A stretch of DNA of 64,000 bases from positions 620,001 through 684,000 of the forward strand of contig CAVOII010000010.1 in the NCBI GenBank assembly GCA_963696025.1, given 5' to 3'. Position 1 is the stretch's first letter. Every line of letters begins with the position of its first letter. Below, piece after piece: positions 26,124 through 34,242 of the stretch. This DNA is from JABCYV01 sp963696025 (GTDB lineage Bacteria > Acidobacteriota > Terriglobia > Terriglobales > Acidobacteriaceae). The notes beneath the pieces are model-generated. The model searched no databases, was not told where the DNA came from, and saw only the letters and a list, made by a program, of their open reading frames with translations. Both the position numbers and the translations under genes were made by a program.

Positions 26124-27629
26124 TCAAGCTCCGGCAGCTTGGCTGCGAGCATGCGAGAGGGCTCTGACCACCAGGTCCGATCGGTCGCGCAGCTTCTCTA
26201 GCGAAATACTCACGGCCTCAGCTTCGGAGGAGCTGCCTTGCTGATTGGCCAGGGCGGTTACACGGCTGGCATTCTCCGATAGAGTACGAGATATCTCCAA
26301 CAGGGCGAGCAGCGAATCCGCGTGCAACTTCCAAAGTGACGGCGAGTTCTCGGCCCGCTTCAGTTCCTCAAGTTCTGTAGACATACGTGCGACCACAGCG
26401 ACCGTGCGCAACAGAACCCGAGCCACGCCCGCGCGCAGGCTCTTCTCCTCAAGGTAATCGGCGCAGTAGGCGGCTGCCTCGGCGGGAGTCAGCGTCAGGT
26501 TGAAGAATCGCATGGGCACAACTTGGCGGAACTTAGGGTCCGCCACGCGCACAAAAACTCGTACAGATTCTTCCACTTTGAGCAACTTGGTCTCTTCCGT
26601 GGAAATCTGCTGCGGGGTCACCGCCGAACGCATTGCCTGGACGTCGAGCCCGACCGGCCGGGGACGCGGAGCCGGCGGTTTCGCAGCCGGAGCCCGGCCG
26701 ACAGTGGGGTATCCCGTCGTGCGCCGTGTAGTTCCGCGAATGGGTGGCCGGCGTTCCAGGGTCTTCTTGAGCTTGGAAACCCGGCTGAATTTTTCCAGCG
26801 CCGCACCGTAATCGATCTTCAGCAGTTCGCTTTCCTCCATGGCTGCCACATGGTCCACGGTAACGTCCACGCCGTCCACATTCCCAAGAATGCTTCCACC
26901 CTGCTCCTGTAGCTCTTCGGCGAATGTTTTGATCTCCGCCGTGGCAGCGTGAAAAAGCTCGTCGAACATCTTTCCGAAGGCGGCGTTATAAGGAGCGATT
27001 GTGGCCAGCACGCCCGGATGATAAAAAGAAACATCGAGCGACTGTTTCAGTTCTCGAACTCGCGGAATGATTCCCGATTCGAGCAGCAGGTCAAGGTCGC
27101 GAAACCCCTCGGCTTCTTCCTGCAGCGAATCGAAGCGGCGCAGGATTTGCACATGTTCTTCGGGCAGAGATGGCACATCGGTGTCGGCAAGGATTTCAAT
27201 CAGCGCAATTTCGAAGGGAGAGAGTGGCAGCGAGCCGTCCAGTCCGTAACCCCGGCGCTCCCACTGACCGGCAACGCGAGGATGCCGATATAAGAAAGTC
27301 GCGACCAGGTCGGTTTTGTCCCGCTTTACGTCGCTGTTATCTCTCTTGCGGGCAAAGTAGCGAAGCACTGCCTCGGCGATCTCCGGGTCGGTATCGTCGC
27401 TGAACCCGCGGCGCAGCATGGCGGGAGTGATGGCCAGGTCAAGCAGGCGCAGCCAGCGCCGCATCTTGTCCAAGGTCTGCTGTACGCTTCCCTCGGTTTC
27501 CTGAAGGGAGATGGCTTCCAGGCCGGGCGGGACGGGGACCTCGCCTCCCACGGAGTCCTGCAGAAGCTTCTCATAGAAGCCCTGCACAGTCGCCAGAATG
27601 GCAAGCTCCCACTTCGGATCCTCGACCAC
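26124..27629 (-). CDS. Hypothetical protein, 501 aa
   Basis: I do not recognise a family. The protein is acidic and largely helical with no signal peptide or membrane segment. Residues about 295-345 form a low-complexity Pro/Arg/Ala linker (TVGRAPAAKPPAPRPRPVG) between two helical halves. The C-terminal half contains predicted helices with ALLEISRTLSENASRVTALA. The ATG... start is at 27629 (GTG codon, as ‘gtg gtc gag’). It lies upstream of the zinc phospholipase-like gene, and its own upstream region contains nested dyads at 27856-27887. Confidence 0.7.
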   Translation of the reverse strand: MVEDPKWELAILATVQGFYEKLLQDSVGGEVPVPPGLEAISLQETEGSVQQTLDKMRRWLRLLDLAITPAMLRRGFSDDTDPEIAEAVLRYFARKRDNSDVKRDKTDLVATFLYRHPRVAGQWERRGYGLDGSLPLSPFEIALIEILADTDVPSLPEEHVQILRRFDSLQEEAEGFRDLDLLLESGIIPRVRELKQSLDVSFYHPGVLATIAPYNAAFGKMFDELFHAATAEIKTFAEELQEQGGSILGNVDGVDVTVDHVAAMEESELLKIDYGAALEKFSRVSKLKKTLERRPPIRGTTRRTTGYPTVGRAPAAKPPAPRPRPVGLDVQAMRSAVTPQQISTEETKLLKVEESVRVFVRVADPKFRQVVPMRFFNLTLTPAEAAAYCADYLEEKSLRAGVARVLLRTVAVVARMSTELEELKRAENSPSLWKLHADSLLALLEISRTLSENASRVTALANQQGSSSEAEAVSISLEKLRDRSDLVVRALSHARSQAAGA

Positions 27630-27970
27630 GCTATGCTCCTGTGCGCATACCCTTAGAGATGTGGGGACAGAATAGTACTCCTAAGTAAAAACTAACTTTC
27701 GCTTAGCGCACAAGCAAGTTTTGAAAGACGGGTCACCAAAGTAACTCGGGAATGCATGTAATTTGCTCAGGCTGAAAATGGCCGCTGCGGATGGAGCTTG
27801 CGTGGGAAGTGTCTCCGACCGCAGCGGCGAGGCGTAGGTTGTGACTTACGCAGAGTAGTAGAGTATGTCTACTATGTAGATAGACATTATTCCATAAATT
27901 TTTGGGGCAATACCGCAATTCAAAGGTCCGGTGTTTCCAGTTCACGAGAAGCACAGACTTTCGGGGTTAG
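27630..27970. other. Intergenic region with nested dyads
   Basis: 341 bp between the 501-aa gene and the SRPBCC gene, both on the minus strand. A GC-rich part (around 27780-27830) with CCGCTGCGG/CCGCAGCGG arms could form a hairpin that terminates the SRPBCC transcript. The dyad cluster at 27856-27887 is described separately. No gene seen. Confidence 0.5.
27856..27887. promoter_or_regulatory. Cluster of nested inverted repeats, operator-like
   Basis: Three overlapping dyads share the same bases: TAGTAGA-n5-TCTACTA (27856-27874), TCTAC-TAT-GTAGA (27868-27880) and ATGTCTA-n9-TAGACAT (27865-27887 region). The central TCTACTATGTAGA resembles operators of BlaI/MecI-type repressors, but no such regulator is in the window. 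It lies about 230 bp upstream of the 501-aa gene. Confidence 0.5.
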
Positions 27971-28435
27971 CTAAATCATTCCTTCTAGCCGAACGTAGCT
28001 GGCTTCCATTCCACGCTCCATGCCCGTCGCAAGCATCGCTGCGCGAGTTTGGGCGTCCGGCAATGTCATTCGGATGGTCATCAGCGTGCCCGTACCGTCC
28101 GCCTCAAATTTCGTTTCAACGTGGTTGTCCGGCGTGGGATCTGGCAGGTACATCCGTTCGACGTGCACGATTTTGCTGTAGGGATGGAGTTCCAAATATT
28201 CCCCGGTTATGTGGAACCTGCCCCCTTTGGCATTCGCCCACTCGTAATGGAAGTTGCCGCCGGGTTTCGCCTCGTTAATGCAGACGGGCATTGTCCACCC
28301 TTCCGGACCTAGCAGCCACTTCTGAATCAGTTTTGGGTCGGTATGCGCGCGGTACACGGCCTCGGGAGGCGCGGCGAAGCGCCTCGTCACAATAATGTGT
28401 GTATCACCTTCAGTCTTGAGTGTCATCTTGCTCAT
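27971..28435 (-). CDS. SRPBCC/AHSA1-domain protein
   Basis: 154 aa from ATG 28435, which overlaps the stop codon of the preceding ArsR-type gene (ATGA), indicating translational coupling. The fold is START-like: VTRRFAAPPEAVYRAHTDPK, LIQKWLLGPEGWTMPVC and the C-terminal helix ATGMERGMEASYVRLEGMI are typical of AHSA1-like (CalC-type) proteins. These bind hydrophobic ligands; ArsR-SRPBCC pairs are common in bacteria but their ligand is generally unknown. The upstream in-frame extension to 28531 overlaps the ArsR gene and is rejected. Confidence 0.88.
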   Translation of the reverse strand: MSKMTLKTEGDTHIIVTRRFAAPPEAVYRAHTDPKLIQKWLLGPEGWTMPVCINEAKPGGNFHYEWANAKGGRFHITGEYLELHPYSKIVHVERMYLPDPTPDNHVETKFEADGTGTLMTIRMTLPDAQTRAAMLATGMERGMEASYVRLEGMI

Positions 28436-28779
28436 CGCGTTTCTCCTTTCTTGTGTCGTTCTATCGTGGCCAGAACTTCGTCGAGCCGGTCGTAGTTTTT
28501 CTCGAGGGCGCTTCGCAACATGGCAAGCCATTGGTCCAGCGCTTCAATACCGGCCTTTGCGAGACGACGGGGACGCTTGGTGCCCTCGACTCGAGCAACA
28601 ATGAGGCCTGCATCTTCGAGCACTTTCAAATGCTGGGAGATTGCCGGCTGCGTCATGTCGAACGGTTTCGCCAGTTCCAACACAGTGGTTTCTCCTTTGG
28701 CGAGACGCGCAAGAATCGCGCGACGGGTCGGGTCGGCCAAAGCAGAGAAGGCTGCGTCGAGGTTTAGCCGTGAGTACAT
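28432..28779 (-). CDS. ArsR-family HTH repressor
   Basis: 115 aa from ATG 28779; longer readings add unrelated residues and run into purU. A winged helix is evident: DAAFSALADPTRRAILARLA then TVLELAKPFDMTQPAISQHL and KVLEDAGLIVARVEGTKR. The metal-binding CxC of ArsR itself is absent, as in the SRPBCC-linked subgroup. Its ATG is preceded by an A/T-rich perfect dyad at 28788-28799 that may be its operator. The next gene (SRPBCC) overlaps by 4 bp. It probably represses its own two-gene operon. Confidence 0.9.
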   Translation of the reverse strand: MYSRLNLDAAFSALADPTRRAILARLAKGETTVLELAKPFDMTQPAISQHLKVLEDAGLIVARVEGTKRPRRLAKAGIEALDQWLAMLRSALEKNYDRLDEVLATIERHKKGETR

Positions 28780-28787
28780 AAGAATTA

Positions 28788-28799
28788 ACTTATATAAGT
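28788..28799. promoter_or_regulatory. 12-bp perfect palindrome, candidate ArsR operator
   Basis: ACTTATATAAGT is a perfect inverted repeat 9 bp upstream of the ArsR-type start codon. ArsR repressors bind such A/T-rich dyads over their promoters; binding is inferred. Confidence 0.5.
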
Positions 28800-28951
28800 A
28801 ACTATTTATTGTAAAGCAGAAAATTAAGCTCCGTGGGCTGGCGGATTGCGATGTGTCGGAAGACTGGCCGACGCCGCTGTCGTCGGACCACGGGCTGCTG
28901 GGAAGTAATCGCAGTAAACGGACGCAGACTACATTTAGAGGGACATCCGCG

Positions 28952-29806
28952 TTAGTCGAAAACCACGGTTTTGTTTCCGTAGAGCAGGATGCGATTTTCG
29001 ATATGCCAGCGAACCGCACGTGAGAGCACGACTTTTTCCAGGTCCCGGCCCTTTTGCAGCAAATCGTCGAGCGAGTCGCGGTGGGAAATGCGGATCACAT
29101 CTTGTTCAATGATCGGGCCGTCGTCGAGTACCTCGGTCACATAGTGACTGGTGGCGCCGATCAGCTTGACGCCGCGGGTGAATGCCTGGTGATAGGGTTT
29201 GGCCCCAACGAAGGCAGGCAGGAACGAATGGTGGATATTGATGATGCGCTGTGGATAAGCGTTTACGAACTCGGCGGAGAGAATCTGCATGTAACGCGCC
29301 AGCACGATAAAATCCACACTCTCTTGTTTGAGTAGCGCGAGTATGTGGCGCTCGGCGACTTGCTTGTTGTCCTTTTCGACAGGCACCAGAAAAAACGGGA
29401 CACGGTAGAAATCTGCAATAGACTGGCCGTCCGGGTGATTGGAAATTATGCAGGGGATGTCACAAGCCAGTTCGCCGCTCTGATGACGATAAAGCAGGTC
29501 CACGAGGCAGTGATCGTACTTAGACACGAGAATCGCCATGCGCAGACGGACGTCCGAAAGCGCGAGTCTCAATTGCATATCGAATTCACGCGCGATCGGA
29601 GTCAGTTGCCAGACAAAATCACTGAGCGGAAGGTCAAGCTCGGCAGGATCGAATTCCACCCGCATTAAGAACGTGTGCGAATCGAGGTCTCCGTGCTCAT
29701 CGGCGTGCAGGATGTTGCCGCGGTGCTGGTAAATAAATCCCGAGATAGTGGCGACCACGCCTTTGCGGTCGGGACAGGAGATGAGGAGGACAGCGGAATT
29801 TTTCAT
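28952..29806 (-). CDS. purU: Formyltetrahydrofolate deformylase
   Basis: 284 aa, standard length. An N-terminal ACT domain (about 5-85, LLISCPDRKGVVATISGFIY) precedes a formyltransferase-like catalytic domain with IISNHPDG, INIHHSFLPAFVGAKPYHQA (active-site His) and TSHYVTEVLDDGPIIEQD (active-site Asp). It hydrolyses 10-formyl-THF to formate and THF, balancing the one-carbon pool and supplying formate for purine synthesis. A GC-rich interspersed palindrome lies directly upstream (29810-29859). Confidence 0.96.
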   Translation of the reverse strand: MKNSAVLLISCPDRKGVVATISGFIYQHRGNILHADEHGDLDSHTFLMRVEFDPAELDLPLSDFVWQLTPIAREFDMQLRLALSDVRLRMAILVSKYDHCLVDLLYRHQSGELACDIPCIISNHPDGQSIADFYRVPFFLVPVEKDNKQVAERHILALLKQESVDFIVLARYMQILSAEFVNAYPQRIINIHHSFLPAFVGAKPYHQAFTRGVKLIGATSHYVTEVLDDGPIIEQDVIRISHRDSLDDLLQKGRDLEKVVLSRAVRWHIENRILLYGNKTVVFD

Positions 29807-29809
29807 ATT

Positions 29810-29859
29810 GTAGCGCCGCCGTCCGGCGGGCCCCAGTGCCGGCGAGACGCCGGCGCTAC
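29810..29859 (-). repeat. Interspersed palindrome 'GTAGCGCCGGCGT', copy 2
   Basis: GTAGCGCCGCCGTCCGGCGG, then GCCCCAGTGCCGGCGAGACG and CCGGCGCTAC. Its reverse complement closely matches 22917-22967. It fills the whole gap between purU and the oxidoreductase gene and includes the stop region of the latter (stop at 29856). Confidence 0.8.
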
Positions 29860-31460
29860 TTTTTCAAGTCTTTCAATATTTCCCTGGCCGCATTCGAGCC
29901 CGAACCACCGGTTAAGCCTGCGCCTGGATGCGTGCCGCTTCCACACAAATATAAGTTCAGAATGGGGGTGCGGTAACGTGCCCAATCCAACATCGGGCGC
30001 ATGGTGAAGAACTGATCCAGCGCCAGTTCACCGTGGAAAATGTGCCCCCCGGTCAAGCCGTAGGTGTCTTCGAGATCCCGCGGAGTAATGATCTGATGGG
30101 TCAGGATCAGTTCGGGCAGATTCGGCGCGTACTGTGCAAGCGTCTTTACCACGGTATCTCCCAAGGCCACGCGCTGACTCTCCCAGTCGGTGTTTTTCAG
30201 CTTGTAAGGAGCATATTGCATGTAGATCGACATCACGTGCTGGCCTGCGGGCGCAAGCGAAGGGTCGGTGAGGGAAGGGATTGCGACTTCCAGATACGGC
30301 TGACGCGAAAAGTTTCCGTATTTTGACTCGTCGAAAGCGCGCTCCAGGTAATCAATTTCGGGTCCGATGTGAATGCGCCCGCTCAAAGCGCTGTTGCCCT
30401 CAGCTCCGTTGATGGCGGTGAACCTGGGCAATCCCGAAAGCGCGAGATTCACCTTCGCTACCGTACCTGGCATGCGATAGTGCTGCAGCTTCATCACAAA
30501 GTCGGGAGAAAGATGGGAAGGATCCACCAGCTTCAAAAGAGTTCGTTTGGGATCGGCATTGGAGATGATTGCCCGCGCGCTGATTTCTTCGCCAGTCGCG
30601 AGCACCACACTGACGGCGACGCCGTCTTTTACTCCGACTTCGATTACTTCGGCGTTGGCGCGAATTTCGGCTCCCGCCTGCGTGGCTGCAGCAGCCATGG
30701 CTTGCGTCACTGATCCGATTCCTCCCATCGCGAAACTGGCGGAGCCCGCAGGGTGGGCATCCGCCGCGGCGCGAATCAGAAGAATCAGGCTGCTCCCGGC
30801 CGACCAGGGTCCGAGGAAAGTTCCAAAGATTCCGCGCGCTGCAATGGTTGCGCGCAGAAGTCCGGTTTCAAAGTACTCCGCTACCAAGTCAGCGACCGCC
30901 ATGGGGCCCCAGCGCAGCAGGCGGTACATATCTCTTTTCCCGAGATTGCGAACGGCGCGTCCGGTCTTGAGCATGCCCCACAAATCTCCGGAACTCGGGT
31001 TGTCGATATTGGGAGCCGTGAGCGCCAGCGCTTCGCCAATCACCCGGCCCATTTTGTCGAGCGATCCCTGAAACTCGGCGTACTTACCCGAATCTTTTTG
31101 TGATAAGTTGCTGATCTCCCGCGCCGACTTTTCTAGATCGTTGTAGAGAACTAGAGCACGTCCGTCGGGTGAAAGCGCGGTCACGGCGACATCGGGATTG
31201 ATCAGCTGCAGCCCGTGCTTCTCAAGCTGCATGTCGCGAACAATGTCCGGTCGCAGCGGCCCGGCCGCGTGGGTGAGGGTCGAGCAGCGGAATCCGGGAT
31301 GGAATTCGTCCGTGATAGCCGCGCCACCGGGCTGCGCGCGGCGCTCGAGAACCAGAGGCTTATAGCCAGCTTTGGCGAGATAGAACGCCGTGACCAGCCC
31401 GTTATGGCCGCCGCCAATGATGACTACCTCGCGCCCGTCGGCGGTGTTCCTTTCGGCCAT
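29856..31460 (-). CDS. Phytoene-desaturase-like FAD oxidoreductase (second of pair)
   Basis: 534 aa from ATG 31460, overlapping the previous gene's stop as TGATG, so translation is probably coupled. The FAD motif VVIIGGGHNGLVTAFYLAKA is followed by KPLVLERRAQPGGAAITDE, and the C-terminal NLYLCGSGTHPGAGLTGGSG is typical of CrtI/NDP-like FAD enzymes (COG1233). This subgroup is not proven to act on carotenoids, and no crtB or crtE gene is nearby; the substrate is unknown. It is about half identical by eye with its upstream neighbour over the conserved blocks. Confidence 0.88.
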   Translation of the reverse strand: MAERNTADGREVVIIGGGHNGLVTAFYLAKAGYKPLVLERRAQPGGAAITDEFHPGFRCSTLTHAAGPLRPDIVRDMQLEKHGLQLINPDVAVTALSPDGRALVLYNDLEKSAREISNLSQKDSGKYAEFQGSLDKMGRVIGEALALTAPNIDNPSSGDLWGMLKTGRAVRNLGKRDMYRLLRWGPMAVADLVAEYFETGLLRATIAARGIFGTFLGPWSAGSSLILLIRAAADAHPAGSASFAMGGIGSVTQAMAAAATQAGAEIRANAEVIEVGVKDGVAVSVVLATGEEISARAIISNADPKRTLLKLVDPSHLSPDFVMKLQHYRMPGTVAKVNLALSGLPRFTAINGAEGNSALSGRIHIGPEIDYLERAFDESKYGNFSRQPYLEVAIPSLTDPSLAPAGQHVMSIYMQYAPYKLKNTDWESQRVALGDTVVKTLAQYAPNLPELILTHQIITPRDLEDTYGLTGGHIFHGELALDQFFTMRPMLDWARYRTPILNLYLCGSGTHPGAGLTGGSGSNAAREILKDLKK

Positions 31461-33058
31461 CAAGCCGCTCCCCTGTAGTCTTTCAGGATTTCAAGCGCGG
31501 CCAGGCGTCCATTCGCGCCCATGATGCCTCCACCGGGATGAGTTGCGGAACCACACATGTAGAGATTCTTAATCGGCGTGCGGTACTGCGCCCAGCCCGG
31601 CACGGGACGCAGAAAAAAGAGCTGCTCGAGCGAGAGTTCGCCCTGAAAGATGTTGCCTTCCGTCAAGCCGAAGTCTCGTTCCAGGTCAAGCGGCGTCAAT
31701 ACTTGCCGGTGCAGGATGATGTCTTTGATATTGGGCGCGTACTCCGCGATGGTGTTGATTACGTTGTCGCCGAAAGCTTGTTTCTGATCGTCCCAGTTGA
31801 GGCCGGGGCGCAGCTTGTAGGGCGCGTACTGCACGAAGCACGACATGATGTGCTTTCCCGCGGGCGCAACCGAAGGATCGGTCAAGGTCGGAATCACCAT
31901 GTCAATGTACGGATGGCGAGAGTAGTTACCGTACTTGGCGTCATCGTAGGCTCGCTCCATGTATTCGACGCTGGGCGAAATTGATATTGCGCCGCGCAGG
32001 TGCGCTCCAGGCCCGGGCATGCACTTAAAATTCGGCAGCGCATCCAGCGCAAGATTAACCTTGCCGGAAGATCCGCGGAATTTATAGCGGCGAACTTCCT
32101 CGAGAAATTCATCAGGCAGATTGCCGCTCTCGATAAGGCCGATGAAAGTGCGCCGGGGATCGACGCTCGAGGAGACAACGTTGGCGTAGACTTCGTCGCC
32201 ATTCGCCAGCACCACGCCTCGAGCTTTGCCGTCTTTCACAATAATGGTTGCAATGCCCGCCTCGGTGCGGATCTCTGCTCCGGCTTCGCGCGCCGCATCA
32301 GCGATGGCGTTCGAAATCGCGCCCGTGCCGCCTCGAGCAAATCCCCAGGAGCGGAAGGCGCCGTCAATCTCTCCCATGTAATGATGGAGAAGCACGTAAG
32401 CTGTGCCCGGCGAACGCACGCCGAGAAAAGTTCCGATGATGCCCGACGCCGACATTGTCGCTTTGAGCACATCGGTCTCGAACCATTGGTCGAGGAAGTC
32501 GATCGCGCTCATGGTCATCAACTGCACCTGGTTGTATTTATCCTCGCTGGTCATGCCCTGAAAGCGGCGGCCAATGAATAGCAACTTCATCAGTTCTTTG
32601 GGATTCAGCGTTGCAGGATCGGGCGGCACCATGCTGAGGATCGGCTTCACGAATCGGCACATGGCCTGCATGGCCCTGCCAAATTCGTCGTAGGCTTCGG
32701 CGTCGAGCTTGGAGTGGCGGGCAATCTCGCGATGGGTTTTGCCGTGGTCGTTGACGCGCCACAAATAATCGCCGCTTGGCATGGGGGTGAAGGTGCCGTC
32801 GAGAGGCAGGATTTCCAGTCCGTGGCGAGGAAGATCGAGATCGCGGATAATTTCCGGCCGTAAGAGAGAGACCACGTAGGAGCAAACCGAGAACCTGAAA
32901 CCGGGAAAGACTTCTTCGGTGACCGCTGCGCCTCCGAGCACATGACGGCGCTCGAGCACCAGAACTTTCTTGCCGGCACGGGCGAGGTAGGCGGCGTTTA
33001 CGAGGCCGTTGTGGCCTCCGCCAATCACGATCACATCGTATTTCGAATTAGACGTCAT
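31460..33058 (-). CDS. Phytoene-desaturase-like FAD oxidoreductase (first of pair)
   Basis: 532 aa from ATG 33058 (MTSNSKYDVIVIGGGHNG); an upstream start at 33091 is less likely. The dinucleotide fold VIVIGGGHNGLVNAAYLARA, LERRHVLGGAAVTEEVFPGF and the C-terminal GSATHPGGGIMGANGRLAAL place it in COG1233. Long shared blocks with the downstream gene (QYAPYKL, SIYMQYAPYK/SCFVQYAPYK, ERAYDDAKYGNYSRHPY/ERAFDESKYGNFSRQPY) show a tandem duplication. The two may act as a heterodimer or on successive substrates; this is inference. Confidence 0.88.
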   Translation of the reverse strand: MTSNSKYDVIVIGGGHNGLVNAAYLARAGKKVLVLERRHVLGGAAVTEEVFPGFRFSVCSYVVSLLRPEIIRDLDLPRHGLEILPLDGTFTPMPSGDYLWRVNDHGKTHREIARHSKLDAEAYDEFGRAMQAMCRFVKPILSMVPPDPATLNPKELMKLLFIGRRFQGMTSEDKYNQVQLMTMSAIDFLDQWFETDVLKATMSASGIIGTFLGVRSPGTAYVLLHHYMGEIDGAFRSWGFARGGTGAISNAIADAAREAGAEIRTEAGIATIIVKDGKARGVVLANGDEVYANVVSSSVDPRRTFIGLIESGNLPDEFLEEVRRYKFRGSSGKVNLALDALPNFKCMPGPGAHLRGAISISPSVEYMERAYDDAKYGNYSRHPYIDMVIPTLTDPSVAPAGKHIMSCFVQYAPYKLRPGLNWDDQKQAFGDNVINTIAEYAPNIKDIILHRQVLTPLDLERDFGLTEGNIFQGELSLEQLFFLRPVPGWAQYRTPIKNLYMCGSATHPGGGIMGANGRLAALEILKDYRGAA

Positions 33059-33679
33059 GGTGCTTTCCGCTGTCGGCCATAAAGACCGCACTTGTACTGC
33101 AAAAGATCGCCAGAATTCTAACAGTTACCTCTCGAACGCTGGGGAGAGACTCGATGAGTCGCACTAGAGTCCGCGGGGAAGGACGGTCCAGCGGCGGAGG
33201 GTACTCAATAACCTTGGCATCATGAATGTACGGCAATTCCGAAATCGAGGGGGAAGGCCAAAATGAGTTCCAGTATGACTGTTAGATGGACCGAGAGTCC
33301 AGATAAACGTTAATCTCTTTGCTAGTGTGAATCCTCGTCGTGTTTCCTTTCTTCTGTCCAAGTTCTACCGCTTGCTTGGTTAATGGGAAGTGATCACTTC
33401 CGCACCCAAAGGATCCAAAGGCGCATCCGCGAGGTGTCTAGAACTGCGCGGCGGTGCATCTGGCCCCAATTTCAGCATAGCAAGGGCGACGGGGGGAAAT
33501 GGGACATGGGTGGAGAAAATATATCGTCTGAGAACTGAATAGGTTGCGAAGATTTGAGCGATTTTGGGGGCTTGACAAAGTTAAGAAGCAACACAAAGCA
33601 TGACAGCAAGCCCGGTTCAAGATGAGACTGGGCGCGCGAGTTTCTGATATTCTCATTCGTTTTACCCAGAGGTGCGGCG
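33059..33679. other. Intergenic region, no supported gene
   Basis: About 620 bp between divergent genes. A TTGACA hexamer at 33572-33577 lies upstream of rbfA but no good -10 follows at the right distance. No repeat or protein fragment recognised. Confidence 0.4.
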
Positions 33680-34042
33680 GTGGAGCGGCGCGGGCAGAAA
33701 TATCATCGGGAGCGGATGGGTGAGGCCCTGCGGGAGGAAATTGAAACCATCGTCGAAGGCGAACTGGGCGATCCGCGCATCGGACTGGTCAGCGTGAGCA
33801 GCGTGCTGCTGGCCGAAGATTCCCGTTCGGCTCGGGTTTTCGTGACTGTCCAGGGTGATAAAGACGAAGCTGAGGACTCCCTCGAGGGATTGACGGCGGC
33901 GGTTGGATTCATTCGCCGCGAAGTGGCCGAGCGATTGCATTTGAGACGTCCCCCGGAACTCTACTTCCAGTTGGACAGGTCGCAGCAATACGGCGCTCGG
34001 ATTGATGAGCTTTTGGGTCGCGCGAAAAAGAGGAAGAGGTAG
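33680..34042 (+). CDS. rbfA: Ribosome-binding factor A
   Basis: 120 aa from a GTG at 33680. It has the RbfA KH-type fold: RERMGEALREEIETIVEGEL then GDPRIGLVSVSSVLLAEDSR, and ELYFQLDRSQQYGARIDELL with the usual C-terminal basic tail. It is needed for 16S rRNA 5' maturation on the 30S subunit, especially in the cold. It is followed by nrnA, the usual infB-rbfA-nrnA order in Acidobacteria and Firmicutes, though infB is not upstream here. Confidence 0.95.
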   Translation: MERRGQKYHRERMGEALREEIETIVEGELGDPRIGLVSVSSVLLAEDSRSARVFVTVQGDKDEAEDSLEGLTAAVGFIRREVAERLHLRRPPELYFQLDRSQQYGARIDELLGRAKKRKR

Positions 34043-34094
34043 CTGGGCACGTTGAGGCGTGCGAAAACGTCGAGATTGAAGCTTATTTTAAGGC

Positions 34095-34216
34095 GTCATC
34101 CTGAGCTTGCGAAGGATCTTGCGCATAGCGAATTGGTAGTGGACTACTGCGATTGAGATGGTGCGCGCAAGATGCCTCGCTCCGCCTGAAGAACGGCTCC
34201 GCTCGGGACTCCGAGA
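34095..34216 (+). repeat. Interspersed repeat, TCATCCTGAGC/CCGCCTGAAGAACGGC element, copy 2
   Basis: Starts TCATCCTGAGCTTGCGAAGG, contains ATCTTGCGCA near the left and GCGCAAGAT near the right (inverted arms), and ends with CTCCGCCTGAAGAACGGCT then CCGCTCGGGACTCC, matching 7739-7795. About 120 bp, capable of forming one large hairpin. It separates rbfA from nrnA and explains a false N-terminal extension of the latter. Confidence 0.7.
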
Positions 34217-34242
34217 AGAATATCAGACGTGTTCGAACAAGT

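Noticed and set aside
33572..33577. TTGACA promoter -35 hexamer upstream of rbfA
   Set aside because: No acceptable -10 hexamer follows at 16-18 bp, so a promoter cannot be claimed.
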